A stretch of 64,000 nucleotides of DNA from Thermothielavioides terrestris NRRL 8126 (lineage: Eukaryota; Ascomycota; Sordariomycetes; Sordariales; Chaetomiaceae), in assembly GCF_000226115.1 (NCBI RefSeq), contig NC_016457.1, positions 7,998,001-8,062,000 of the forward strand, in the 5' to 3' direction. Within the stretch, counting starts at the first letter, position 1; every line of letters begins with the position of its first letter. The notes under the pieces are model-generated. The model was not told the origin of the DNA. It saw only the letters and a program-made list of their open reading frames with translations, and ran no database searches. Of this stretch, positions 10,801-24,052 are shown piece after piece. The position numbers and the translations under genes are program-made.

Positions 10801-11193
10801 GTTCTGAAAGCCACCTCAAGCAAGGATTCCCATTTTTCTACCTGCCGCCCAACGCCAACCCATGGTATGCATCATCTACTCTGCAAGTAATCGTCGGCAC
10901 GGCAAGCCAAAACCGCGTCGTAAAATACATCGGCTTGCTGGATTAGAAAGCACCTCCACAGCTTACATTGCCCGGTATAGAGCACTCGAAAGCATTCGTG
11001 AGCTTGCGTGACTCAGGAAAGGGGCGTCTCTGATGTGCCCAATCTCCCTCTCTCAACTGTCTCTCCTCCAGGCTTCCCGAAGTTGGCGGGTAAGCCGTGG
11101 TCAAAGCACCTGGGAATATCCCTCGCGCGTTTGAGAACGCTCGTCTCATCCTGGCTGCGTGCAGTCATGTTGCTGCTTTGAGCATCTCTTCAT
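7867..11193. other. Long intergenic region, no gene recognised
   Basis: A 3.3-kb gap between the start of the GDS1-type gene and the 3' end of NOT1. ORFs up to ~200 codons exist, but none has a plausible splice partner, domain or consistent coding character, and many overlap on both strands. It includes the GDS1-type promoter and the NOT1 terminator. I found no tRNA-like B box with a matching A box. An unannotated lncRNA or a fast-evolving small gene cannot be excluded. Confidence 0.4.
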
Positions 11194-14100
11194 TTATGAG
11201 GCAGCGCGGAGGATGTCGGCAAAACGCTCGGCAACCTAAGAGGGAAATTTGTCAGCTATCTACTGTAAGGCTCCCAAGAAGGAGTCGGCCTACCTCTGGG
11301 GTTGCTTTGATGAACGGCAAGTCAAAGAAGTGGTACTTATCGTTCTTGATGAGCTCAAGGGTGGTAATCATCAGCCCCCACGGCTGCGGCCAGTACCCAA
11401 CCAGTCTCTCGAGCAGGATGCGCACAATCTGCTGCCGGATATCCGTCTCTTCGGGGTCCGACATGTCTTGGCCGAAGATCTCGAGGAGCGCCTGGCTGAA
11501 ATAGCTGGTCGACGCGTTGGGGAATCTGAGCTCGTTGACCATGCTGGTCACCAGGTAGTACCTGGCTTCGGGCGACACCTCGGTAACGAGCATGTGGAGC
11601 GTCTTGACGTCCGAAGCGCCGGGAACAAAGACGGACCCGTCGCTCTTCGATGCCGCCCGGTTGACGGCGAAGCGGGCAAACTGGGCAACCACAGCATCAA
11701 TCAGTCGCCGGTTCACCCCGACCGGGACGTAGCCGAACGTCGAATCCTCCCCATCTGCCTTGTTGATCGCGTGGTTGATCTGGGCGATGGCATCCTCGGA
11801 TGGGCCGTTCTGCAGCGCCTGCTCCAAGATGTCAAAGAGACCGGTTTCGCGCAGCACGCCGGCCGAGTCGAAGGTCGTGGGCGGCGCTTCCTTCATCTCG
11901 GGGATCCGGTCTACTTTGAGGCCCAGCTGGAAGGGGTCGGCCGACTTAGTAAATGCCGGCGGCGTCGCGGAGAGGATGAAGTTATTGAGCTGCGTGACAT
12001 GCGGGGGGAGGCTCTCGCACAGCTGCACGTGGGTCGCCGCGACGTAGTCGGGGAAGTCATGGTGGAGAATGGCCAGCAGCCTTAGCACGGCATGATACAA
12101 CCCCTTCGCCATATTCGAGACGGTCAAGGGCTTCAAAAGATCGCCGAGGTATGAAAGGAGCTGTGTCAGCAGCTTCGTCAAGGGCGCCCAGCCAACCTCG
12201 CCAGGGAGCCGAAGGATAACGGGCAGGAAGCAACGGTGCGTCAGGAGTTCTGTCCATCCATAGACAAATCCTGGGTACAGGCTCGGGCGGAGATCGTAGA
12301 GACGTGTTGCAAAGCGCAGGATAATCTGCTGATAATCGTTCTCCGGGAGATGGCTAGCCAGATCTGCAACCTCGTGCAGAATGGCCGAGAAGAAACGGAA
12401 AAAGACTCGCTGGTTGAAGGCTTCCCCCCGCTTGACGTGGTGGTTGTTCAGCACCAACACGCCGAGCGAGAGGATCGAGTCCAGGAAGGCCACGCCGGCC
12501 GATCGATCCTGATCCTCGCTGTCGTGGTGAGCCTTGACGAAGATGATGATCATCTTGACCAGCGCGTCAACCGCCTGGTAGCCTTCCGCCAATCCGCCGC
12601 CAGACTGGAGGCACTGCTCGAAGCGTTCGACGGACCTGTCGAGCGCCTGACGTGTGAACAGCAACAGGTCCTCGCTGCTGTTCACCATCCCACGTGAGTG
12701 CATCTGTTGCACGAAGATCATGGAGGACCTCTCCGTCGCGAAACGGTTGTTGCAGAGGTGGATCCACTCGTCAAACACGTAGTCCATCTGATCGAGTTGG
12801 ATAGCGCGGATCTCATCCTGGCTCAGGCCGGCGGGAAGCTCTGGCGGCGGAGCCAGCACTTTGGATTTGAACCGCGCGCCTGCGGGTACATCAGGATCCT
12901 CCATGATCCACGACCACGCTTCCTCCAAGCTCCGAACAAAATCCGCATAAAGCGCGAGCGGAGCATCATTAAGGAGCGTGAGGTCCATGAGCCGCTCGAG
13001 GAAGTCAATGGACCCCTCCTTGCGCTGCTGCAGCACCTTCGCCGTCGCCGCGTCGATGCTCCTCCAGTCGAGAAGATCCGTTCCTAGCAGCGCCGTAATG
13101 AGAGGCACGTTGAGGAACAACTCTCCGGGCTGCTGATGGAAGAGCTGGCGGATCTGCTCGCTGATGACCGGCCCTGCAACTTTGCGAAGCGTCTCGAGAA
13201 CATGGACCAGACACTCGAGCAGCAGGGTGCTCTCGGGCTGGCGGAAGAGAAGCTGAGCAATCTGGTTCGCGGCATACACGGTGAACTCCTCCGAGGTCTG
13301 TTGGGTCTTGATAATCAGTTGGATTAGCGCGTCGACAAGGTCGAGAACCGGGTGAGACCTGGGGACTTCGTTGAAATGTTCTTCCGACGAATTCGTAGCG
13401 GCAGACGCCAGCTGTTCCAGAAGCTTGTTGACTCTCTCCGCAACGCTCCTGGAGTCGATCTGGCTCATGGCGCCCTGGCGGCCATTCGTCAGCCCGACGT
13501 GAGCCTGAGGGTAGTGCTGAAGCTGCACGCCCAGATGGGGCATCGACGGGGTCTCGGCGGGGGTCGGCATAGTGCTGACAGCGTTGAACTGATCGCTGAG
13601 AGCCTCGTTTGCCATCGATCTAGCATCCGAGGCAGACGGGCCTTGCGAGGGCGTGGCGGCAGCAGCATTCACCCTGGACTGACGGGCAAAGTCGTCGTAA
13701 ATCGCCAGCTGCTCTGCGTTGAGACCGCCAAGGCTGGGCTGGAGCTTGAAGGGATGAGGGATCGTCATCGCCCAGCGGCTCAGTCCGTGGTCGATGTAAG
13801 GCTCAGATGGCCGCTGGAGCCTGTGACGGCGCCGGGCCTCGAGCTCGCCCTCGATCAGATCCTCAATTTCCGGTACAGCACGCTCCTCCGCGCATTTCTC
13901 GATGACGCTCGAGGCCAGATCAAGGTTAGAGTTGACACACAACATGATGATGCCCTCCGGTAGGCCCTGGGGAAGGTCGGCGGACAGGTTCCGCAGGTAG
14001 TTGGTAAGGTTTGCACGCAGCGGATCCTTTGAAGTTACGAGCGCCAGATTACCAGCGGTGGATTTCACCATGTTGATGGCCGCCGTACGCACCCGATTCT

Positions 14101-17100
14101 CGTCGGGTTCGGTAGCGAAGTCCTTGCGGATCATCTGGTGTGTCGAGATGGCAGCGATGGTGACCGACCGGTCGACCACGGGCTGGATGATGTCCTGCAG
14201 CGCACGCGTCAAGGCCTGGCGGAGGATCTCGTGCAGCTTGGCGGCGCTGATGACCTCGGTCTGCGGAACCGACAGGCTTGGGCCCAGGTCGGGGATCGCG
14301 AACGCCGGGTGCGCCGAAAGCGCACTGCCGACGCCAGGCATCCCGTTGAGAGACAGGTTTTCGAAATTCTCCAGCGCCTCCGGGCCCATGATGTCGCCCA
14401 CTTCCTCCACAGGAGCGCGGTTGAGGATCTCGCCGGAGGGCTCGATGGCTTTATGATCCAGATTGAGACCCTTGCAGAGCACCTCGATCTCAAACTTGAG
14501 GTTCAGCTTCAGCTCGGCGTTGTGGTACAGCTCAATCAGCAGATGGATAATATCCATCAGCCAAGGATTGGGCGGCCTGAAGACGTTGGAGGAGGCACCC
14601 TGGATGAGAACCTTGCACACAAAAGGGATGACCACAATGAGGCGCTTCGTGTCGTGCGCCTCAATAAGGAGCTGCTTGAACGCGATGTTCTTATGCTTGA
14701 TCGGCTTATCGCGGGCGAGGGTCAAGAGTCCGAGCCAGCCGCCGAGGTTCTTCAGGTGGCTCCTCTCGGTCGAGTTCTGCATCGTCAGCTCCGAATTGAG
14801 CATGCGCGAGATGCTGATGTAGGTCTCCCGTTGGACCTCCGCCCACAGCGCCTTATCCTCGAATTGCTTGACGAGCTCGAGGTAGACGTGATGGTAATTA
14901 GGCTGCATCTTGGCGCGCTCCTCGACCAGATGACTGGCGAACCACTGCTGATGCTTGGCCTCCAACATGTCACGGATCTCCTTAAACATGGATTGTAGTG
15001 TCGTGTCGGTAAGGTTGTTGAGCACGAACTGGATCTTCCCTTGGGCCTCTTCGCTGGGGTCTTCGTAGACGACACCTGGCGGGGGCGGGTCCACGTTCAC
15101 CGAGGTAAAGGGAGGCGGGTGCTGCTCCGATCCCAAGCCATCATCCAGGCTGCCGTTGGCCAGCTTGTCGTTGCCGAGCATCCCCGAGTGACCGATGACG
15201 CCGCCGTTACGAGAGCGCGCAAGCTCCTCGTCGTGCTCTCGAATGACTTCCTCGGCCTTGTTCCACGCTTCCGTCCCTTGCAGACCGGGAATCTGGAGGA
15301 GCTGTTTGCAAAAGCCAGGCCACTCTCGGAAGCGCCCGAAGAGCTGCATGAGAGCTTGCAGGCCGAATTTGAACATGGGCTCATCGGGATGATGGTCTCT
15401 GACGGCCTCCAGGATCATGCCCAACCCGATCTGCAGCGGAAGGTCCGAGATGAGCTTGTGAGATATTATGCCTCCGAAGAGGACCGCGGTTGTAGCCAGT
15501 GCCTCGAGGGGATAATCGACGTAATGCGCGTACTCGTCGAACAGGCCGTGGATCATGCAGGCAAAAATATCCTGATCCAGGGGATCGCGGGACCGCTTGT
15601 ATCGCTCCAGGATCTCCACCACGTCGCGAACCTGGATCTCGTCGCCGTACATCTTCTTGTAATGCTCTTCCATTTTGGCGTTGGCGGCCAGCGGCAGAGC
15701 GTTGCCGTCGCGCCCGTTCGCGTCGATGATGTCGTCAAAACCTTCGCCGTAGTTGATAAGCCTCGGGTACGCCGTGATGCATGTCCGCTGAGCCATGATC
15801 AGGTCGTGCACCGGCGTCTTGGGCATGAACTCTTCTAAGATCTGGAGCAGAGCATGGACGGTCCTGACTTGCAGGGTTGTCGTCGTCTTGACGGGCGGTT
15901 GGCCCTCCGGAGGGCGCTGGTACTGCATTTCGAGGCTTGCCTTGACGACCAGGAACTGGAAAAGTAGCCTGGCCATCTCGGTGCTGCGGTCAGCGTTCTT
16001 CCGCGCCCATTGCTGCAAGTCGAGGTATCCTTCGGCGTGCGCCAGCGAGGCCAGGTCGACGCCAAACGCATTCGGGAGGTAAACGAGCTCGTCGAGCCAG
16101 TTCTGCCGGACCGCGTGCTCAAATATGAGCGGCAAGCTCATGGGTTTCAGCACGTGCGCATCGCTGAGCCGCTGTTTAACCCACTCCTTGTCCCTCCTCC
16201 AAAGGCTGTCCATGACGAAGTCGGCATCGGGCGTCCTGGGAAGGAAGTTGTCGAACAGGGAGACCAGCGTATCCTCGGCCATGGCTGGCCAAGGCTTCGG
16301 CACGCCGAATGCCGAGACCACAAAGATGGCCAGATTGGGGACAACCACGTCTTGGAAGAGCCGCTTGGCTTCGATGCTCTGCGAGGCGTGCATCGAGTGC
16401 AGCGCAACGTTGAAGACGGCAGACAGCGCAGCCTCGGAAACCAGGGGGTGCTTGACGGCATATGCTGCCGTCTCCCGTATCGACTGGGGAGACTGGGCGT
16501 ACTCCTGCACCGTAAAGGTTGGCTTTAGGTCAGGTATGGTGGTCGCATCCAGCTGCTCAGGCTTGAGGGATGCGAAGGCGCAGATGAACGAGAGCTGGGT
16601 TTCGGGATTCTCCCACTCGCCGCCCCACAGGCGCTGGATGTTGAGCTTGTCGCTGTCCTCCTGTGCTATGGGCAGAAGCGCGTTGTATAGGCGGAGGAAC
16701 TGGGCCGACGTGACCCGGGCGCCGCTGTGGTCGAAGTACGACACCACATCTTGCCACCTGAAGCCCTCGGGCAGAATTCGCCTGAGGGCGGTAACGAGGA
16801 CAGAAGGATTGTGGCGAGGGGTCTGGCTGATGGTCGTGTACATCAAGGCCACGGACACCTGTTCCTCGCTGAGATGGACATTAGGCGGCCGATTTTGCAG
16901 GTAGCCCGTACATGTCTGGTCGTCCGCGGTGAAGGCGGCGCCGGTCCGATGGATGTAAAGGGCAAGGGCGTTAGGTGGTTTGTCGGCGAGCATCCGCACC
17001 AGGTCGAGAGCGGCCAACACCTGCGAGGGCGGCGGCTTGGAATCCGGGGACTGGGCGTATCTCGACTGCACCCTGTGTTCCAGCTCGCGCTTCGCGGCAG

Positions 17101-17975
17101 CATTAAAGTTTGGCGGGTGGACCTGAACGAAGCGGTCGAGGAGTTCGGCGACGAAGTCAGGCTCGAGATCGGCGTGGTCTCCATTTGGCCGGCTAAGGAT
17201 ATTGACGAACGTCGGGAAATTTGTCGATAGGATAGCATCGGCTGCGGAAAACAAGGCAACGTCAGCAAATGGCGATCGTCAAGGTACGGCGCGAGGACCG
17301 GGTGCGTGGACCGCAGCAGCTAACCTTTGGCCTTCAAGTCGATCCTGGGCCCAAGCTTGAAAGCGAGAGCCAGCAGGGTCTTCTCGAGAGCGTCCAACTG
17401 GAAATGCTCCATAAACGTGGACAGGTCGAAGTCACGAAAGATATCCTCGGTGCCGGTCTCGATAGATTCGGCGATCTTCCTGGCCTGGGAGAAGTCGCGA
17501 GACAACTTCCGCATCTCGGCGACGAGGAGATGGTAATTGCCGGGATTTGCTCCCGGCCTGTTGAGGCCGGGGAATATCTGGGCGGCATTTGCGGCCACCA
17601 GTCGCGCGAAGTATCTCGTAAAGACATCCATGCCGTGCTCATCGAGCAGCTGGGAGGGCACGGGAGCCGACTGTCAGCAAGGCGGTGAGAGCGCGCGAGA
17701 GAAGCCCATCTTACCTTGCGCAGAGACTCGATCTGTGACTCCCACTTACGAGGATCGTCCCGATCCTCCTTGATGGTGCTCAGCAGCAGGTAGACCTGGG
17801 CGACAACAAGCTTGGTCAGGGAGTTTGACCCAGTGGGGCTGCTCGTACTGGGGCTGGCAGCCGCACTCAGCGCACCGGCGTGAGAGGGATGGGGGGAATG
17901 GGACGCGGCGCCAGTGTGGATGGCTTGCGCGGCTGGGCTCGGCGAGAAGGTTCCCGGTCTGGGTGGAGGGACCAT
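11194..17975 (-). CDS. NOT1: CCR4-NOT complex scaffold subunit NOT1
   Basis: Four exons, 2191 aa: 17975-17715, 17649-17325, 17241-11294 and 11235-11194. The introns (65, 83 and 58 nt, all GT..AG) preserve frame, and the tiny last exon encodes VAERFADILRAAS. NOT1 scaffolds CCR4-NOT in cytoplasmic mRNA deadenylation and transcriptional control. The order fits the family: N-terminal HEAT-type region (LLDEHGMDVFTRYFARLV onward), a central MIF4G-like CAF1/CCR4-binding region (around ELVKQFEDKALWAEVQRETY and KQLLIEAHDT), a DUF3819-type helical block (AALTRALQDIIQPVVDRSV-like segment), and the C-terminal superfamily homology domain that binds NOT2/NOT5 (WPQPWGLMITTLELI, FFDLPFIKATPE). The N-terminal ~45 residues are Ser/Pro-rich low complexity. 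Length is typical. Long antisense ORFs such as 15041-15838 are shadows. No damage seen. Confidence 0.95.
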
Positions 17976-19304
17976 GGATTACCGGGGGGCGGGAGGGGAA
18001 AGGAAGGGCGTGACGCTGCTATCCCCTGCCGGACAGAGCCACTTCCTCTCTCTCAGTATTTTCGGGGGGCGGGGTGGTGTGGTGATGGTGGGGAGGTGGG
18101 TGCGAACACACCCGGCTCAGGAATTGGTGGGACGAGCCACTTCTGCCCGTTCGCACGAGACGGAAGGCGACGTTACCGGAGCGGCTGTCGGCGCCAGGCG
18201 TATCGGCGGGTCGATGAATCAAATGCGGAACCGGGCGGCAGGGTGGTCGGGCGATCCGTACGCGACGGAGCGAGCAGCAGAGTCACGGGTCTTTGATAGA
18301 TTAGGTGGTCGTGGGTTTGAGACTGCACTGCGGGATGTGCTTTTTTCGGCGTGTGAGGTCGACAGAAAGAAATGGGTCGCTAGAGCTCAACCGACTGCTT
18401 GCACCAGCCAGGCCTCGGTGGGGCCCGTGCTGCTGCTTGCGGGGAGGATAATGTTGTGGGCTAGAGAGCTTGTGGGCCTGATTTGCTGCCTTGGCCATGG
18501 GGCAGACCACGGCACCTATACTAGGTTGACGTTGGTTAAATGTAAGCCTCTGCGCACGTGCCACTACTCACCCTCGATACCTGATTCTACGAAAGCGCAT
18601 CACTCAGGTTCATTTCCATCCCCAAGTCCTGACCACACTTAGTGCTTGGGTTACATCCTTACAGACCTGGCAACAATTTGGGTACTCTGTTCATGCCAAG
18701 TAACTATCATCATCGACGGCCATGGTCCAGATGAGGCGTCAGTCTACACAGTCCAGACATAATCTGTGATCGATCCGGTCTTCTACCCTTCCCAGTGCTC
18801 AACAACTAATCTCCCGTTAACTATCTGTGGCTGCGTAACGTGGTTCCGCCCTGCGACTTGACGAAACTCAGAGCGGATTTCTCCCTTTTTCCACGCAACA
18901 TGAGAAACGACGCATCCATCCAATGACAGCCACACCCAGTGGTGAGATGTCAGGTTCCCGTGCCAACCAGTGTTGGATCACGAGCGGTTCTCAATTGCTG
19001 CTTTGGTGGTTAGCGCATTCATATGCCGGCTCCAGGCAGCCAATCGAGGACGCCTGCCCAGACTGCAGCCCCGGAGCCCCGTGAACTCCGCCCAAGGCTG
19101 AGATACCAGAGAGGAAGGTAGGGGTCAGCATGGCTTGGTCTCGCGGTATACAGAGAAGGCGCGCAAGCGCGGTGCGCCTTGCCGCTTCCGTTCTCAGGGC
19201 TCGGATTCCGAAGATTTCCAGTTGAGCCCAAATTGCGCGTGTTTATGCTTCCTTTCCAACTTGACGGTTTTTGGTTGCACCGGAACCTTGTCACAGCGCA
19301 AGCG
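17976..19304. other. Divergent intergenic region
   Basis: This holds the NOT1 promoter on the left and that of the hydrolase-CorA gene on the right, ~1.3 kb. I see no conserved ORF, RNA gene or repeat; open frames here lack motifs and overlap on opposite strands. Confidence 0.4.
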
Positions 19305-22300
19305 ATGAAGACGGAAAACAGCAGCCAAAGCCATCAAGGCAATAACACCGGTGCTGGCGCCAACGCGAAAGATCCTCCGACAAGGCACACCCCTACGGCC
19401 ACCGTGCAGACGCAGACCATGGACTTCCGTGAATCTGGCAGGGGTGATGGAAAGAAAAGCCAAGCTTACGACAACCCAGTTCAAGAGCCCCAGGCGGCTC
19501 TGGCGGCCGATTTGGGGCCGGGCTTTGTGGATGTCAACGGCGACGTGGGAGGACCTGGCCATAACGAGACTGCGGTCGATGTTATTGCGGTGCCCTGTCC
19601 CGGCGCCGATCCTCTACAGACCTGGAGCACCGGCCCTGAGCTCGGCGGCGATACCTCTGCGCTTGGCTCGCGCAGCTCACTGCGCAGACCGAGTCCGTGG
19701 GTGACGAGGGACCTGCGTATCTCGGCCAACATCGCGCGTGTCTTTCTTTACAGACACCGCGCGTTGGAGGAGGGCCTGACGCTGGAGTCCTTGTCCGAAG
19801 ATTTGCTGGACCAGGTGTCGCAGATGCGCAACGCAGCGGTGAGTTGGCTTCCATGGCTCTCTGCAACATCGTCCTGCTGACCTCCCCCCAAGTCTTCGCG
19901 GCCCCTGTTTTTCATCGCCCATAGCATTGGCGGTTTGGTGGTCAAGAGCGCCTTGGTCAAGGCAAACCATCATCCCAGGTACCAGGAGATCGTAGACAGC
20001 TGCCATGGTGTCACCTTCTTCGGTAAGCCAGTCTTCGATCCTCTTTGGCTGTGTCCAGGAGAAACTAACAAGGCAAAGGCACGCCCCATCGTGGATCCAG
20101 TTTCATGTCCATGCCGCACCTCAAGGGAAGCATCCAGGAGCTCCTTCACTTACAAGCCACCCTTCCCCGGTCTCTCAGTGATCAGCTTCGAGTCAACAAC
20201 AGCCAGCTCATTGGCCTGCATGACCAGTTCGTGGACATGGCTAGTGAGCTTCGTTTATGGTCCTTCTATGAGACCCGAGAATCGTTGCTGTCAGGCTCCG
20301 CTGCTGGTCTTCCGAGCGAGGTGCAGTTCGACGCCCCCCTAGTCTCAGTCAAGTCTGCACTCGTAGATCTCTGGCAAGAAGACGTTTACGCCATGGACAG
20401 CGATCATGCCCATCTCGCGTCGTTCGGGCCGAGGAATGCGGGCATCTTGGATTCCTACCTTGCAGATTTGGCCGAGGCGATACGCAAAGCAGCGCTGCTC
20501 AGTTCTGCCTATACCCACACACCGCTGCATTTGAGATCCCGCGTTAAGGTTGAGATTGTCGGTTTCTATGAGGACCCAGGCCCTTCCCTGGAATCACCTC
20601 GGCCATATACCACCGAGTTTCCGGGTGCAGAGACGGGTTCCATCATCCGCCTCTACTCTACCAGGTACTCTCTCAAGGAGTTCCTCAGACAAGGGCCTGA
20701 GCTATGCTTAGCGGAGCGTCTCCATAGAGGTCAAAGGGGACAGCCTAGTCAGCTGGGGAGCGGTGGCAACGCAGAACCGCAAGCCTCCGCAGGAACGGAC
20801 AGCAACGGCCTGGACTTTCCCAACCTGACGACCGACTCGTCGTTGAGCGCTACGGCGGCGTTTTCGCCAGCAATCGCCATCACAAGTCCTTCGGAGAGAC
20901 CGTCGCTTTTGAGGGCAGGCCCAGCCCAGTCGGAACCCACCGTCCGACCTTCAAGCCCCGAAAGCACTGCCAGCGTCAGCACTACCGTGTCGGAGCCAGC
21001 ACCGGCGAAAAGCGGTGAACTCTCTGGTGGAGCATCCCATCAAGTGGTTGATATTCTCGCTAAACAAAAGGCACGGATTCTGATAAAACAACACGCGCTC
21101 ACCGCTGCGGCCGGGCTCCCTCGACCCGACCCATCGCTCAGGAAGTTCATGTGGGTTCACATGCCGTACAATAACCCTGTCTGGGTAAAAGTACGAAACC
21201 CTCGCCGCATCTTCTGCTATTCGAAGCTCGAGATGCTGACACTATGGGACAGGAAACCTTCGCGACCCTCGCAAGAACACAAGGGCTGGACTTCTCGCGG
21301 CTGTTTGACTACGACAACTGGGTGTCCAAACAAATCCAGAACCGTAACTCGGATTCCCAACCAGCGTACCTCAAAGCCATGTGCAAATATCTCCCGGCAG
21401 TGGACCGACCGACTTCGCCCCGGATCTCCCCGCCCACATTCGGCCCAAGCACCCCTGGGATCATGCCCAGCTGTCTCTATGTTTACCTTCCGTTTCTTCA
21501 CTTTGACACATATCGCTGCATGATCCGGCGTCGAAAGCTGATCGCAAGGCGCCGGTATCATGGAAGAGCAAAGCCTGTTCCGAAGTGGGTTGCCCAGCAG
21601 GATTCCCTAGAGCTGAAAGCGATCTGGGAGTACATCGGGTATGACCCGCCGCTAAATTGCCGGCGGACGCTGGATCAGTTTGGGCATCCCTCCCTCAGGG
21701 ACACCAATTCTCGGGATGACGATCAAATGCTGTACAAGCTGACCAAGAAGGATGAACCGCCACCCTGGAGCCAGGCGCCGAACAGCAGCTCCACCAAATC
21801 GATGGGTGAACGCTCTGTTCTGTCTGCGAAGGGGTCCCACGCGGGCAGTTACGGTGACACGGATGAGGAGTTCGGGGTCGAACCTGAGCCTGAGCTCAAG
21901 GATGGCCTTGTTCTGATGGTCGACCAACTATGGCTGTGGTCCATAGACATGAGTAAGCTTGAGCTTGCTTGTTATCCTTCTCGTTCTCGCCTGTCCTGAG
22001 CCAGACACTAAGTACGCTAGCCACCTTGACGACCTTCTTCTCGAGGCGGGAGTCGTCGCCAACAGAAGGGACGCTCTTTCAGCAGGCGGACTTGCGAAAC
22101 AGCGTCTACAACGAACTCAACGGTGATCTCACGGGGAGGACCGAGAATACCCTGGACCTCGCGGCTTTGATTGTGTGGCATGCGGTCACCGTGCTCCTCG
22201 ATCGATCCTCGCACCCCGACCTCGAAATATTCCGCATCTTTGACGAAGGCATCGGGATACTGGTGCGTTCTCGGGCCCGTTCGGTATGGCCTATCTACAG

Positions 22301-23373
22301 CTGCTGATCTATGTTTCAGGCCGAGAGAATGACGCAGAGCATGAAGCGATTCCGCATCCGCGCTCTGGGCATGGAGGCGGACGATGACGCGACAGACTCG
22401 GAAGAGGATTCCGATGTCGAAGGAGATAGCCCGGCTGCTATCAGGAAGCGGCACAAACGCGAACTGGAAAGGTCTGAACGCGAGAATAGAGAACACACGT
22501 CGGCCCTCCTGGAGCTCCGCGACTTCGCGGATGAGTTGACGACGCTGCAGAAGCTCTTTGAGACGCAGGAGTCGACCATTCGCCAAATGAAGGAAATCTA
22601 CATGAGCAAGGATTTCAGGGATGTGACCAAAAATGGCCAGGACTTCCTAGATGAGGCACTCGAGTATCTGGATGACTACAAGCAGCAAACGGCCGAGATG
22701 CTCAAGAGGGTGGATACGACGAGGAACGACGTGAGTTGGGCGCCGGCTAACCCTGTTTGCTAGCAGAGGCGTGAGCTGACTTCGGCTACAGTACGAAAAG
22801 ATGTTGGAGATGGTGCAGCGGCAGGCGCAGGTCGACGAGGTCCGCTGGTCCCGGTTGCAAGCGGAGCTGGCATCAAGCCAGAACCTCTCGGTGATGATCT
22901 TCACCACCTTCACCGTCATCTTCCTCCCGCTGACCTTCTTTACCGGCCTGTTTGGCATGAACACGACCGAGTGGCAGGAGCAGGTGCCCAGCCTCAAGGA
23001 GATTGGGGCCATCTCCCTGCCGGCGTCGGCCCTCCTGATCATGGTGTCGCTGGTGGCAGCGTTCAACTACCGCGTGCAAAGCACGTTCAGGAGAGCCTAC
23101 GTGGGCATCAAGGACGCATGGAAAATGTTGAAGCGCGTGTACGCGGAGCGATTAGAGCCGGCGTCGAGAAAGGCGGCTAAGAGGAGGCGCCGGGAGGAGA
23201 AGAAGAAGCAGCGGCGGCTGAGGGAGGCACATCTAGCGGGGCACGACGACCAGGGCTACGACTTCTGGGCCATGGTCAAGAGGCAGCAGAGGGATATGCT
23301 GTATCGGATTCCCGACCAGAACGTTAACAGCTCGGCGTCGGCGAATGGCCTGCCGGGACGGACCCGCCAGTGA
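19305..23373 (+). CDS. Alpha/beta-hydrolase (SERAC1-type) fused to CorA-like membrane domain
   Basis: Seven exons, 1236 aa: 19305-19838, 19893-20022, 20079-21190, 21253-21952, 22021-22262, 22320-22730 and 22792-23373; introns are 54-68 nt and all junctions keep frame. The exon 4/5 junction is the least certain. The N-terminal third is an esterase/lipase fold: DVIAVPCPGADPLQTW, the nucleophile elbow AHSIGG (Ser189) and FFGTPHRGS. A variable linker follows, then a fungal CorA-associated region (LRKFMWVHMPYN, DYDNWV, LMVDQLWLW), a coiled coil (~900-1075), and two C-terminal transmembrane helices. The first (~1077-1097) ends in the CorA signature GMN (1098-1100); the second is ~1113-1133. CorA proteins carry Mg2+ or other divalent cations. 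Fungal multidomain versions are often surveillance-like and their transport activity is unproven. The start could be 19245 instead; 19305 has the better context. Confidence 0.85.
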
Positions 23374-24052
23374 AGCGATAGGACCTGCTGAGATCCAGAT
23401 GCTGCGCTCAAACGCAACCTTTTCTCCCCGCGCCTTGGGGGGACGGAAGCCCGTCGGATTAGCAGAGTCCCTGTCTTCAAATTCACGGACTGAACCCCAT
23501 CAGCCTACGAAGGCTCTCAGAAGTGGTCTGTTGGATGGAAGAACAACTGGGAGGCTGTGAGCCTGACTTGGAACCGTCGTTGCCTCCTTGACTCGTTCCG
23601 TGATTTGAGTCTAAAGGCTCTCGGAGACCCTTGATTGCACTTACCCGGCTGAAGGCATACAGGCTCCAGTCGGCCAGATGCGGCGAGGTGAGGAAGGCAG
23701 GGAGCATCGCCGAGCTCGGCTTGCCTCGGCAAAGCTGAGTGGGGCCGACTCAGGCCGTCGTGCTCCGCTTCGGAGGGCGCACGGACCGCTTTCAAATGCC
23801 AAAAAGTCAATTGGCTTCGGCGGCAGAAACGTCATATTCCTCGACGGGAGGGTCCTCGGCCAAAGGAGACACAGACGGAGAGGAGCGCAGGAGGGAAATC
23901 CAAGTGCCTTTCAATGTTTTTGTGAATTGCGAACTGTGAGGTCAATTCCCGAGCAAGTTGCTTGCTGAAGCAACTGCCCCTCTAAATTTGCGCCAACAGC
24001 GCAATTAACTAGCTTCCTTTTTTCCCGTTTTTGCTCCAGGCGTGCAGCGACG
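23374..24052. other. Intergenic region between co-oriented genes
   Basis: About 680 bp between the CorA-fusion stop and the ETF-QO start, containing the first gene's 3' UTR and the second's promoter. No ORF with recognisable features and no repeat was seen. Confidence 0.4.

Noticed and set aside
11249..12085. 278-codon plus-strand ORF, and others to ~17 kb, within NOT1
   Set aside because: Antisense shadows of a conserved 2191-aa gene; low-complexity, no motifs.
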